Source of the DNA: Lingula anatina
Lineage: Eukaryota; Brachiopoda; Lingulata; Lingulida; Lingulidae
Direction of reading: 5' to 3'
DNA length: 64,000 bases
Assembly: GCF_001039355.2 (NCBI RefSeq)
Contig: NW_019775447.1
Coordinates: 858,546-922,545 of the forward strand
Each line of letters starts with the position of its first letter. Position 1 is the stretch's first letter. A model generated the notes under the pieces. The model was given only the letters and a program-made list of their open reading frames with translations, was not told the origin of the DNA and did no database searches. This document shows, one piece after another, positions 11,172 through 22,111 of this stretch. Both the position numbers and the translations under genes were made by a program.

Positions 11172-12375
11172 GATTGTCAGCTCTTTCTCTTTGTGCACTT
11201 TTCGCTTTGACCCGGAGAAATGACCCGTCCCACTGTCTTGTGGTCGGCGCTAATATGAGGGGCTACTAGTGCTCACCTATGAGGACAATAGATGAATGAG
11301 AACTGTGTAGTCAGTCTGCGATGCAATACAACTAACACATCAGGACAATGGGTAGCTGCGTGAGCCGCGCCTTTTAAGAGAAAAACTACAGCACTGAAGG
11401 GACAATGGCTGACTATTATAAATGCTATAGAGTATTTCATAGCCCTGATGCCATAAAAAATCCATCCTACATTCAAAGTAAAATGCTTCCCTCTGTCAGG
11501 AGCCGAACAACATACTTAAATTAGGTCTGTAGGCAGCGTTTCAAATCTTGAATTTTTAAGAACATTATTTTTTCTGAAAAAGTTGACCTTTATACCTTGT
11601 TTGTTGGTCCAACGTGAGAAATGGCACAGAATTCTTTCCAGATTTTGATTCAGAGGGGACATTTATCCGCCCAAAAGGTGGCTCTTTCGAACAGATTGTG
11701 GGCACAAGTTTGCCTTATTGAAACAAACTGCCTATTCCAGACATCACTGCTATTTCGATGCCAGAATTGAAATAAAAAAACATAAACATCACTTGCTACA
11801 GTCATTTTGATGCATCAAGCGAACAATCAGAGCGACCAGTTTAGTTAACGTTTATTTTGGGACATGTTCAGTAAAGGGTAAGTCATTATAATTAAATTCA
11901 TCCAAAGTAATAGGCTAATATTCAATATCGTGACTTTCAACGGTGACATTATCCCTTTCGTGGACAAAAGTTTATCTTTTTATCATGTTAAACAACAAAA
12001 TACGTTTACTTCGGTTGGGTTTTTATTTAATCAATTTACTAATTGGTGGTCATTTGAACCAATCATTTACAATTCAAAATATATTGCATCATATAAAGCG
12101 CCAAATCCCAATAAAAAATTCTAATCGGAAAAATCTAATTAAAGTGCAGAAGGCGCTGGAAATGGTAACGTTGGATCCATTAAGAACCACGGACGTGCTG
12201 TGAGCGGAGGAGAACTCGGCATAAAACTGTAAAAAATATTGTTGATGACGACCTGTGTAAATAAATCAATGTTAATGACTGCAATTTCAATTTTTCGTGT
12301 CTAAGATGTAGTTTTTGCAGATAACTGAATTCACACCAGCATTTAGACTGGCAGCTGAAGCTAGCTAAGTTTTGG

Positions 12376-12436
<61 letters not shown>

Positions 12437-12978
12437 CTTCAATTTGACTTGACGAGGCCGAGGTCAAGTTCGTTTTAACTATACTCCAACAGTATGGTGC
12501 CAGGTAAATGACGCCGAGTGCCTGTTTTCTTACGTAACGACTTGCGTTCAGTGGCCTTCTTAATCGACTAGTTGTAACGGACTTGGCAAAGGGATGAATA
12601 ATAGATTTTATATAGCGGCTGTTAGTAGTCATGCTAACCGTAATGCCAAGATCTTTCAATATTAAAAACTATTGGCATAATAACGACAGACTCGTGAATA
12701 GTTAAGAGGCATCCAATATAAAACATCGCCCGTGACGCGTATAAATATGTGAGCTAAAGTACTGGTTTATATAGTACTTGGCTTAGTTTGCTCTAATCCT
12801 TTGAACACAATTTCCCCCACATCTGAAGTTGGAAAAAATAGATTACCACTTGTCATGACGATGGTCGCGCATTCAGGCAGCCTCGTTGTGGAGCTGTATT
12901 TCTTTGTGACAGTTCTTGGCTGTGACAGCAACCTGTGAGTACGTGCAGCTGAAACGGTGGGTAGGCACGTGTGTTTGC
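11172..12978. other. Spacer between the membrane-protein gene and the first W-YGIPR gene
   Basis: No exon can be supported here. The main feature is an (AAT)n microsatellite at about 12,377-12,433. Short open frames on both strands (11,273-11,476, 11,930-12,203 and 12,180-12,659) have no ATG context, splice or family support. The region must hold the promoters of the two flanking divergent genes, but I see no clear TATA or initiator pair. Confidence 0.5.
12377..12433. repeat. (AAT)n microsatellite
   Basis: An essentially perfect AAT/ATA trinucleotide run of about 19 units. On the minus strand it produces a poly-Ile open frame that is an artefact. Confidence 0.95.
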
Positions 12979-14838
12979 ATGAAAATGAGTGACCGGTCCA
13001 GAAGCACTGAGACACACAATAAAAACATTGAGGTTTTCCAATCGCCATTTGACCGTATGTATGAGAAGCGGTTTGGTCGTAGAGGCAGTGGCGCACTGGA
13101 GAGGTGAGTATTGATCGGTGCTTTTGTTCTTTACTCAGGTTCAATAGAGAATGCTAAACGTGACCGACGAAGGGATATCGGAAACCTCTCTCCCTTGATT
13201 GATGGTGTATCGGTGTTATTCCCGTGACTTTTGATGATATAAATATATTTCTATAATACATTAACCTTCCTGATATTACTGTCAGGAATTCGGTGTCAAT
13301 GGTATTCACACAAATTATGGATAAGTGAACGTTGATAACAAATTACACCTGGTTAAGGAGAAATGCAAAATTTTAAAGTTCATCAACAACATTAGGGTAA
13401 AGATTTTTTTTTATTATTCTGAGTTGTTTGGCCTATATAAGGTCATTTCACTGACCATCCAGTGCCCCATACTTGTTAAAGTAACCTTCGCTGATTTTCT
13501 CGCCAAAACTTTTTTCCGTAAGAAAAAAGGAAATAGTATCCTACTCACCATAGCTCGACCCCTTCCAGCACTTGGACTCCATGTTTTGTACCGTTTCTAA
13601 CTCTTAGATCTTTTAAGAAAACGAATCATGATTTATTTAGGGACCATTTCCAGACCCTATCGTACTAACTGTGGATCAATCCATCTCTAAGGGGTTTCTC
13701 GCTTAATTGCTTTCAGCTTAAGTGGCTTAGATGTCTGGCACGCCTACTGAAGCTGCTAAACGATAATTAATTACCCCCTGGTAGCTAAGTAGGCGTGACA
13801 GACATTTAAGTCACTTAAGCTGAAAGCAATTTAGCGAGAATCCCCTTGGAGATATATCGATCCCTGTTAGATCGATCTATGTATGGGAACCCAGTCTTAT
13901 ACTCTTCTTGACATTTTAATATTGACATCAGGTAATTTCGGTCGAGGGACTTTGTCGTCTTTAAGGTACGAATAGAGAAAGATGAGTTTAGTAGGCTAAA
14001 ATCAAAAATGGATATCACATTCAAAATTGACTGAAATTCCATCGATTATGTAGTTTACAGACTGAGAGGATGAGGTGCTGAACGACATAGTGTTGCAAAG
14101 TTAGCCAGAGGTGTCAAACTGTCTCTTGCTCACTTTGTTATGCCATTAAGATATGTCCTTTTTGTGCTCTACTTCAGCGTTCAGGTAAGGTATAACAAAA
14201 ACAATATCAGACCTTTTAGTATTTAGTGTGTTCATCTTGAATCGTGGTTATCTTTCAGAGTGAACAATCGGCGAACTGAGATGTCAAATGAGATGGCGTT
14301 CAGCGCTCTGCCCTTGGATAAACCTATAGGTTTACGTAGGTGGACGGCATGGCGGACTCGCCTGAATCACGGACTCATAGATCTAGCCTTAGACCCCTTC
14401 CTCCAAAGCAAGTTCACACCCGAGACGGAACCTACGGTTTTTATTGATTCAAACACTTGTGATTTCGCGCTTCATTACGCAGTGGCTGATTTCCCTGAAA
14501 GGACAGATATAAATTTAGACGCCGAGACATATGTCAGCTTTGGTATCCCAAGAGCAAAGGTGCAGCGTCCCACTTCAGCGCCAAGTTCTGCGAATTTCGA
14601 AGGGACGCGTCTCAAGAGACGCCCCACTCCATCCATCCCCGAAGAGGAACTATCATCCCCTAGTCCTGTACCCGACAGTGAAGACTCGACCCCGGATCTT
14701 ATCGCTGAGGAAGTCCTACTGGAATGTGAACGGTTATACACACGTCCTCTTCACCTATTACAACGGCCAACTAACCCCTTGTTTTACGACGAAAACAGGG
14801 AAACCGACTCTATCACAGTGACAGCACAGTTCTGGTAA
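12979..14838 (+). CDS. W-YGIPR family gene 1 (unrecognised), 234 aa
   Basis: Two exons, 12,979-13,103 and 14,259-14,838, joined in phase 2 (donor AG|GTGAGT, acceptor TCTTTCAG). The reading MKMSDRSRS... to ...SGALER|VNNRRTEMS is continuous. A second ATG two codons in (MSDRSRS) is also possible. Exon 1 encodes a short basic segment. Exon 2 carries the shared domain (about residues 67-142), opening with LRRWTAWRTRLNHGLIDLAL and closing with DAETYVSFGIPRAKV. A Pro/Ser/acidic tail follows and ends at TAA. No signal peptide or membrane segment is seen, so a cytosolic protein is expected. I do not recognise the family. It is the first of three same-strand paralogues, and a polyadenylation signal AATAAA lies at 15,339. 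Confidence 0.75.
13673..13864. repeat. Hairpin MITE-like element in intron 1 of W-YGIPR gene 1
   Basis: Two inverted arms of about 73 bp (13,673-13,752 and 13,791-13,864) are separated by a loop of about 38 bp. Both arms contain GATC-ATC..TCTC-AAGGGG, TTCTCGCT, TTGCTTTCAGCTTAAGTG and CACGCCTAC, with scattered mismatches. Related, more degenerate copies lie near 0.9, 1.2-2.1 and 46.2-46.5 kb. It has no coding capacity. Confidence 0.75.
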
Positions 14839-16513
14839 AACCATTTGTTGCATGTTAAAGACAGTCACGAAAAACCACTGTGGACATGGGGCCTGTTATT
14901 GGAAATTAGAGAAAAGTCTACTTTAGCAGCTATTGTCATCCATATTATTTTGTTTACAATGCATTACTCGTTTCAAAGTATAAAATTAGAAATGAAAAAG
15001 AAAGGAGAAAAAAATCTAAAGTAAAAAAGATCACGTTTCCGTTGAAAGTTCAGCAATTAAAACCAGCCAACGGGGTCTTCTTTCTTTTGATAAAAATATC
15101 GTTAGAAATTTGACTGCACACTCAGTATAAGTTATTGTTTGTTACCGCACATTCTTATTTGTTATTTTTTAGGATTAAACCTATGTAATAAGGAATTTCA
15201 AGTTTCTGTAGCCATTTATAATAATGCAATTTATACGGACTCTACGCTAATTATTGAGCTATTGTATTAATTTTTTAAAAAAGAAAAATGTTTGTCGTGC
15301 GATTCAAATCGGCATGACATAGCATGAAAAAGCTAAAAAATAAAGGATAGCTCATTCCTGTGTTTAAGTATCGAGAATTCCCGCGATAGGGCCTACTTTG
15401 TCCTGTTGGTCATAATCTTGCCCTCATGCAGTATTCTGCACACCTTTATAATCCAATCAATGGTTGCTCTACCCGCTAGACGTCGCTACTGTATTGTTAT
15501 TCAAATTGGGTCAGTGTTCAAGGTGTGGTGAGAGATCGAATACTCACCTGAAAGTAGCCATGATCTAGACGGCGATCTGCGTTAAACCCTCTGTAAGACT
15601 GTGTACTACCAATTGTGGTTATTTTACAATCAATACCAGTTGACAAGTAGGGAGAGGATATCTACTAGTACTATAGTAGGTAAGATATTGTTAAAATCAT
15701 GTGAAGATTTGCTTCTAACATAAGGGTTACTGTCACATTTTGATACATAAATGATCGAACGCCATTTGTGTTTGCAAGCCGTATTAAAGATGAGTGTTGT
15801 TATTGAAGGCCATGCATATAGCATTGTTTCCTGATGCTGTGCCCTGTCGGCCCGTGGATGGGTGGGGTGGTGGATCGACAATTTGTTAAGAGGGCATTTT
15901 ATACGAAAATTTAGGAAAGACGCAAAATTAAAAGTGTATTGCGTGCATCCTGTTGGGTACATGATCTCAAAAAAGAGTTTACCGTCAGACTTATGACCAA
16001 TATCAACCATTATTGATGGGAGTGTTTCACCTAAAGCATTAAGTTAACCTGCATGCACTACTTATCACACTCGCTTCAGCAGTGTTGAATTACGTTACAC
16101 TCACATAGTAAAACACAATGAAATGTCGCTTGCCTGCACACAAAGGTCGTACATTATCGACAATATTATGCCCGTGTAGACTGTGATCAAAATACCAAAA
16201 ATATTTGTAACTTGTCGTAACGCAGTTATAACCAAGATTTGGTCAGAGGAAATACACAGTACATACGATGCATAGAAAAAATCTGGAATCAATCTTGGCA
16301 ATAAGAAAGTCAAAATTCACAAACACAGGTATTATAAAAGGGCGATAAAATCTAAGGCCTGCTAATAAGGCATAAGCCTACAACAATGTTCGAAATGCTC
16401 AATATTTACCTACACACGCGCATCTTTTTTTTTTTTTTATCTAAGAATGACGTCTTGAATAGTGATATTAATCAATTATTAACATATTCTGGTTCTAAGG
16501 TTGAGAGTGTCAT
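14839..16513. other. Spacer between W-YGIPR genes 1 and 2
   Basis: Contains the 3' UTR of gene 1 and AT-rich sequence. I looked for a 5' exon for gene 2 resembling the short basic exon of genes 1 and 3 and found none that joins in frame. Minus-strand open frames at 15,630-16,010 and 16,101-16,313 have no supporting features. Confidence 0.5.
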
Positions 16514-17095
16514 ATGGATCATCCCCCAGACCTTCCACCCCGACCACACGGCCACGGGCACGTTCAACGTGAGAAGAAGAAAGTCAATAACGAACACGCC
16601 CCTCTCCACAAATGGGTGTCATGGCGGACCCAAGTGAACGACGGGATTATTGACGATTTGATGCAGCATCACGGAGCGGTTACCCCATCGGAACTTCCTC
16701 CTTTAAAACAACTTCTACCGTCAAAAAGATCACAGAAATTTCACGGAAAACCAATTTTCTTTTACACTACCTCCTTTAATAATGGTACCGTACTGTACCC
16801 TGATGAGTTCATTAATTACGGTATCCCCAGGGTTAGACTGGGCAATAAACCTCCGAAACCAGTCCCTACCCCGCACCTAAACAATGACATTGGTCCTATG
16901 GACATGACGAATGGGTTCGGTCCAAGACAGGAATACAGAGATCCCGCAGAACCCATGGAGAATGAATATTACAACTTCACGCGGCAGACCCAGCCTCGTC
17001 CTGCCGAAAGCCCGAACGGCGTCTACTATAACTACGCTGAACCCCGGGGGAAGCCCGGTATCAATGACGGATGGGAGGACTTAACGCGGAAATAG
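16514..17095 (+). CDS. W-YGIPR family gene 2 (unrecognised), 193 aa
   Basis: A single open exon from ATG at 16,514 to TAG at 17,093-17,095. An in-frame TGA at 16,502 limits any extension, though a splice acceptor between the two is possible. The protein starts with a Pro/His-rich stretch (MDHPPDLPPRPHGHGH) and a basic patch REKKKVNNEH; VNN also opens the second exon of gene 1. The shared domain runs about residues 32-109, from LHKWVSWRTQVNDGIIDDL to DEFINYGIPRVRLG. A Pro/Asn/Tyr-rich tail (ENEYYNFTRQ, GVYYNYAEP) offers tyrosine sites. No known family recognised. An AATAAA lies at 17,466. It lies between two paralogues on the same strand, which supports a real gene. Confidence 0.7.
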   Translation: MDHPPDLPPRPHGHGHVQREKKKVNNEHAPLHKWVSWRTQVNDGIIDDLMQHHGAVTPSELPPLKQLLPSKRSQKFHGKPIFFYTTSFNNGTVLYPDEFINYGIPRVRLGNKPPKPVPTPHLNNDIGPMDMTNGFGPRQEYRDPAEPMENEYYNFTRQTQPRPAESPNGVYYNYAEPRGKPGINDGWEDLTRK

Positions 17096-19078
17096 CTTCT
17101 CTGTGTACAGTGTCGCCAGCAATAATACTATCTGCACACAATGTGAAACGAAATGGACTAGTGTTTCGAGGCAATAATGGTGCCCAAACTATGGCAGAAA
17201 AGTAACAATTTTAAAATATTATTTTCATTACATTTCATGCGCATACCTATTTACATCACTTCCTGCCAGTAATCCGAACAATAGCCGTTTTTTGTCCTTT
17301 TCATAGAAATGCTTTTAATACTCACCCAGTGCTTCTTGCTTCTGCACAAATCGCTGCTTGGTTCGGTAGAATATATATTGATATCACTCTAAATCGTGTG
17401 ACTAGGGGAACTAAGTAACTGCGCACTTACGCGAAAATTATTTAAAAAAAGCAGTCTATGTCTCTAATAAAAACGAAGAAATGAAAACGGGCACATGGCA
17501 TTGCCAGTTTTTACAAAACATTTGTCAAGTGAAATCTGTAAGATCACATGATCACCTTGTTTAAGAAACGAACATACCTACGTTTTTTCGTTAGGCACGT
17601 TGACCAGACGAATCTTTCAAAATAATTTATTTCACTCAATGAAGAAAAAATAATCTCGATACTTTCAGAGAGTATAAAGTGACGGCTGTTTGGGTTAAAA
17701 AATCTCGAAAAAAAGGACATTAGCTAGTCTTATAATACACTTATCATACATTATAATACCACTCAACAGTTGTATTTAAAGGTGTCAATTAAAGGAACAA
17801 AATTATTTATTTTCAATAAAGCAATTGTTTATATGGTTATAGAATATAATTGTTATTTTAAGTTTTTGGTTTATGTTTATCCTCACATTCTGAAGGTGTA
17901 TATACCAATAAATAAAAAAACTGGCTTCAGTTCCAATACTATCGGGGCGTAGATTTTATGTGCAAGTGGGCGAGGTGGAAACATCGCCGTCTGAACGCTG
18001 AAATGAAATTGTAAAAGTTTAATTTTCTTTCTCTAATCTGTCAGCGTGTCTATTGGTCTAGATATGTTATCTTTCAACAGTTTACATATTTTATAATTCA
18101 TTATGCGGTAATATTTGTTTACATATCATTAACATATGTAGAAAAACTTAATAATTTCTTTTCCTAAGCAATGAATATACCAATGGACATTACAAAAGTC
18201 ACTCCAGTTTAAAACTATTCTGTTCTATTGTTGGATTTTGAAATAATGTCTTAAATCTTAAATTTAATCATATTAAAGGGAACTTGTTATCATTATATAG
18301 CGTTACCTGCGGGTGTCGTTTTATTTTCTACCAGTTGGGTGATGATGTGGTTGTTGTGCAAGAATCCTCGCCAAAGTGATGAGAAGGATACACGGCTTAT
18401 GAATAACTAGAGAAAGATCTATGAATATCTAGTAAAAATTAATTCTGTCTGTGGCCCAGATAAGGGTAGATGTCATTCTACCCTCTCTGAGGGTCACAGA
18501 TTGATTTTTTGCTGTCTCTGGCTAATTCATGACAATTATTTTTACTGTAAGGGGGGATTTTTGCATAGAATTAGTTTCACCACTCAGCTGTCGTCTAGCA
18601 CAATGTACAAGGTCGATTTCTAGTGCACGCCTCTGCCGCAATGGTCTTGTCGATCTGCCTGCACGTCTCACGTTAGCCTTACAGTGCCCTAAAATGCGCC
18701 CCAAGGGATCAAATGTAATAAAGCAACGAAGATTTATTGCGGCAAAATGTGATTTTGCTCGATCAGATCTTGATATTAAGTTTTCATTATAGGAAGACGC
18801 ACTCTGGGTAAGAAATACAGCACACATTGTACCTACATGTACCAACATCAAGTTAGTGCCCAGATTTGTGTCAATGTATATTCACTTAACAGCGACAGCA
18901 ACACATGTTGTCTAGGCGTGGCTTGACAGCTTGGTACATTTCGTCTTGTCTTTGCACGGACACATGGTACACTTTGTCTTGTTTTTGTATTCACGCGGAA
19001 CATATTGTCTCAAACAATGAAATGTATTTTCTTACGGCGGGGAAGTCCTTTCCTTAGAAAAGACGCAGACAGCTCAAG
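17096..19078. other. Spacer between W-YGIPR genes 2 and 3
   Basis: AT-rich with no supported gene. A small hairpin lies at 18,449-18,499: CTGTGGCCCAGA, then AGGGTAGA, pairs with TCTACCCT, then AGGGTCACAG, around TGTCAT. The overlapping open frames near 18,522-18,851 on both strands have no family or splice support. Confidence 0.5.
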
Positions 19079-20954
19079 ATGGGATCTGATCAGTCAAGAA
19101 TGAAGAAGAAAAAAAACCAAAAGAGAAAGAGAAAACGGAGGAGCTCGAGAAGGTAAAAAATGAAGAGATTTGCGATTTTATATTTGCATCGGCCAGCATA
19201 AAATAATCTTTGATTTTATCATGTTATTTCTATTGATAACTAAAGCACTATAGTAGTTGATGAGTCAGTTTTACATTTGGTACTACGGTCTTTTCTATAA
19301 CACCTGACATGACAATATGTACAGCATGGTTTATAACGTGTGATATGATATGATATAGGCCTATATAACTTAATTAACCGCAATATGTAGTGCCTTGTTG
19401 ATCTAGGACGAAATGTCCAACTGCCAGTAGTTTCATATAATTTAAACTATTTAGAATCGTTCAAATCCGGATTATTGATGAAATAAAGAAGAAAAGCGTG
19501 ACCTATACTGTATTCTAATCACATTTAGAAGTGAGAAATGCAGGTCTATTGGTCAAAATATCATTATGAGAATAACTATTGTAGGTTGAGTACAATTTTG
19601 ATAAAGCAGTTCTCAAACGCCTAGTGGTTATTTTCAGTGGTTCCGGGGCCTCCATAGTTTCATCTGCGATATGGCGCCACAAATATGGTATGGGGAAAAG
19701 AACCTACCGAATGGCTCGGGCTAGGAAGGCACAAGAGGAACGACAGAACGCTGCATTGGCAGCAAAGCCACTTGTTCAAGAAACAGGCATGACAGGTTCC
19801 GAAGATGAAGTCTGTCGTCCCCGTCATAAGCCTTACGCTGCCGTTGTCCCCGAGGGCCAGCAGGCCCTAGCTCGCGTATTAACATCTGCTCTACCATCAC
19901 AAGCTAAGGCTTCCCTCCACACTGTGTCCACACAATCACCCAAGGTACCCCCGCCACCACCTCCTCCACCACCACCACCACCACCACCACCGCCACCCCT
20001 CCTCCTCCCCCACCCCCGCCTTCTAGCCCTCCAGCTTCACAGCCTCCCCCTCCGCCACCTCCACCTCCTCCTCCTCCACCGCCGCCGTCATTGATACGAC
20101 CCAAGTTACAACGACGTCCTTCAAGAGAAAATCCCATGGTAAATGGTGTGCCAAGGAACGCTGTGACCATACCTCCCCAGGTGCTGCCCAAGCCAGTACG
20201 GCCAGTTGAAAGAACTTTTACGACACACCTACACCAAGTGGGCAGTCAGGGGCCAGCGGATATCCGGGAGTGGGCGTCCTGGAGACAAGATGTTAACCAA
20301 CAGTTAGCGACGTACTTAATATCGCACAGACCGTTAGAGGACCTGTCACTGGAATCTTTACCTAAACAAATGAGCGCTAAGGCTACCACGACCGTGTTAG
20401 ATTTGGCCTACAACCCAGTCTCAGTTAAAACATCCCTGGACAAGCTATCCTATCTCGTCTACGGCATCCCAAGGGTCACAGTGGCAGCTCCGAGGAAGGC
20501 CCAAACCTTAGAGCGACCACGCCCAAAGATAACCTCTCCTCAAAACAAACATATCCGTCCCGCGCCACAGCATGGCATAGGACGCCAGCTCGAGGGTGAA
20601 TACAGAAGCTTACCCCGACAGTTGGAGAAAGGTGGACTTGTTGACCAACCGAAATCAAATTTTCAGCGTAAACCAAGTTACCGCAGCCAAAATTTACAAA
20701 CACATGCTGCATTGCACCAGCAGCAATCGAGAGAGCCTGACATTGTCAGTGCTGAAAAATATCGAAACCCTCGCGATGATGATGATCTGTCTGATGTTGT
20801 ACCAAAGTTTCAGCGTCAACAAAATTTATTCTATAAGTCTGCGCGCTTCAATCCTGAACGTAGCCTGCAAGGACATTTAGCCTCAAATGCATATGATCTG
20901 CAGCGCCATCAGACCGGGATGAAGGCGGTCTTGAATGATTTGAATAGGACATAA
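19079..20954 (+). CDS. W-YGIPR family gene 3, poly-proline, possibly N-myristoylated (unrecognised)
   Basis: Exon 1 (19,079-19,152) encodes MGSDQSRMKKKK and a run of Lys/Arg. It joins in phase 2 to an acceptor at 19,637 (TTTTCAG). MGSDQS fits an N-myristoylation signal, and with the adjacent basic cluster it predicts membrane attachment. The next frame runs to a poly-proline tract (19,948-20,090), where the open frame shifts. Splicing a 98-nt GT-AG segment (19,945-20,042) joins ...SPK to PPPP...SLIRPK in frame. This gives 430 residues; otherwise one indel in the CCA repeat is needed. The shared domain lies at about 202-273, from IREWASWRQDVNQQLATYL to LSYLVYGIPRVTVAAP. A long basic, Gln-rich tail follows to TAA at 20,952. 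Poly-proline suggests profilin, EVH1 or SH3 partners (inference). Family not recognised. Confidence 0.7.
19948..20090 (+). repeat. CCA/CCT low-complexity tract encoding poly-proline
   Basis: About 140 bases of C-rich trinucleotide repeat, pure CCA in the middle (about 19,968-19,990). It reads as poly-Pro in one frame before about 19,997 and in another frame after 20,043, and hence coincides with the frame break in W-YGIPR gene 3. Confidence 0.9.
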
Positions 20955-22111
20955 ACAGTCGTTACTGAATGGAAAGTTGCATTAGTTGAGACGTTCTCCT
21001 TAAAATACTTTAAGTGTGTCAGATGAGCAGAGTGTGCATTGTGCCGTATACCTTTCTTTAAGGCACTCTATACGGGATATACACGCCAAAATGAGTTTTC
21101 TTCGGGAAAACCTTTGTTCGACCCCTCCCTGTACTTGGATTTAATTTTGCATATCATTTCCAATTGAATGGTTTAGTTCTAATGACAGGGCCAGTCATTT
21201 AAACCCCATGTTTTCCTGTGCATTTCATACGGAACTATTTGAGAGGCTGTATAGGTCTGAATTGGAAAAATTCAGTTGATTTGAAGGATATGTAGACATA
21301 GAAAATGTGACTTTGGGAAGTTATAAAACGCGTACAGTATACCTTTAATCAGTTTTAATTGGTCTCACTATAGCGAAAATTTGTATATTGAATAACATTT
21401 TAATTGATAAATGAAACTGGATTTATAAAAATCTCTATTAATATACTGACAGTCAAAGAAAACGCATCATTCATTTATCAAATAATATTTTAAGTTCCTT
21501 TGGCACATTAAGAAAATAAGTTTTCGTGTGAAATATTTGAAATATGAAATAGTGGTCATCCCACTGTCTTCTGACCAAACAAGTGCATTTGTACTCGTTT
21601 ATATGGTTGGAATCGATTCTCGGTAAAAAAGTACAAGAAAGTTTTCTGATGAGTTTTCATTGACTGTCAGTATATTAAATTACTACTTCGATCTTTTTGG
21701 CATGGTAGAATTTGCCTTTTCTCCCTTAACACCTAAGGGTCCTCCTTCCCCAAATATGCAAGCAATAATGGAAACAGATCTTTCAAATTTATCAATATTT
21801 AATATTCAACAGTATATACAAATTGTACAAAATACACATTTTGAGCTTTCATTCGAAACTGCTGAGTTATTGCTGTCATAACGTGACGCATTTGTTTGAC
21901 ATCAAATATCATGAGCGTCTTCAAAAATGTTTGAGCATTTTAAACACAACAACAAATTCAGTCAGTACAGGCCAATAGTTATATGGTGATTTGTCTGGTA
22001 GATTATCATTTTGACGAAATATCAATATATTTCGTTTACACTGCCCTTGCCTCTGTTATATACCGCATTATAACAGGCGCCTCGAATAAATAAGGTCTCC
22101 GCGAACAAACG
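20955..22111. other. Spacer between convergent genes, with a small MITE
   Basis: Downstream of W-YGIPR gene 3 and of the minus-strand LURAP1-like gene. Apart from the 241-bp inverted-repeat element at 21,438-21,678, I see no exon. The open frame at 21,660-21,881 starts in that element and is not supported. Confidence 0.5.
21438..21678. mobile_element. 241-bp MITE with about 32-bp terminal inverted repeats
   Basis: The left end 21,438-21,469 starts TTAATATACTGACAGTCAA. The right end 21,647-21,678 is its reverse complement with few mismatches (one at AAG/ATG, one at ACGC/ACTC). The ends begin TTAA/TATA, compatible with TA or TTAA target preference (Tc1/mariner- or piggyBac-like). There is no coding capacity. 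Confidence 0.65.

Noticed and set aside
18522-18851. Overlapping open frames on both strands, Arg/Cys-rich
   Set aside because: No splice, start-context or family support; opposite-strand frames of similar length suggest chance.
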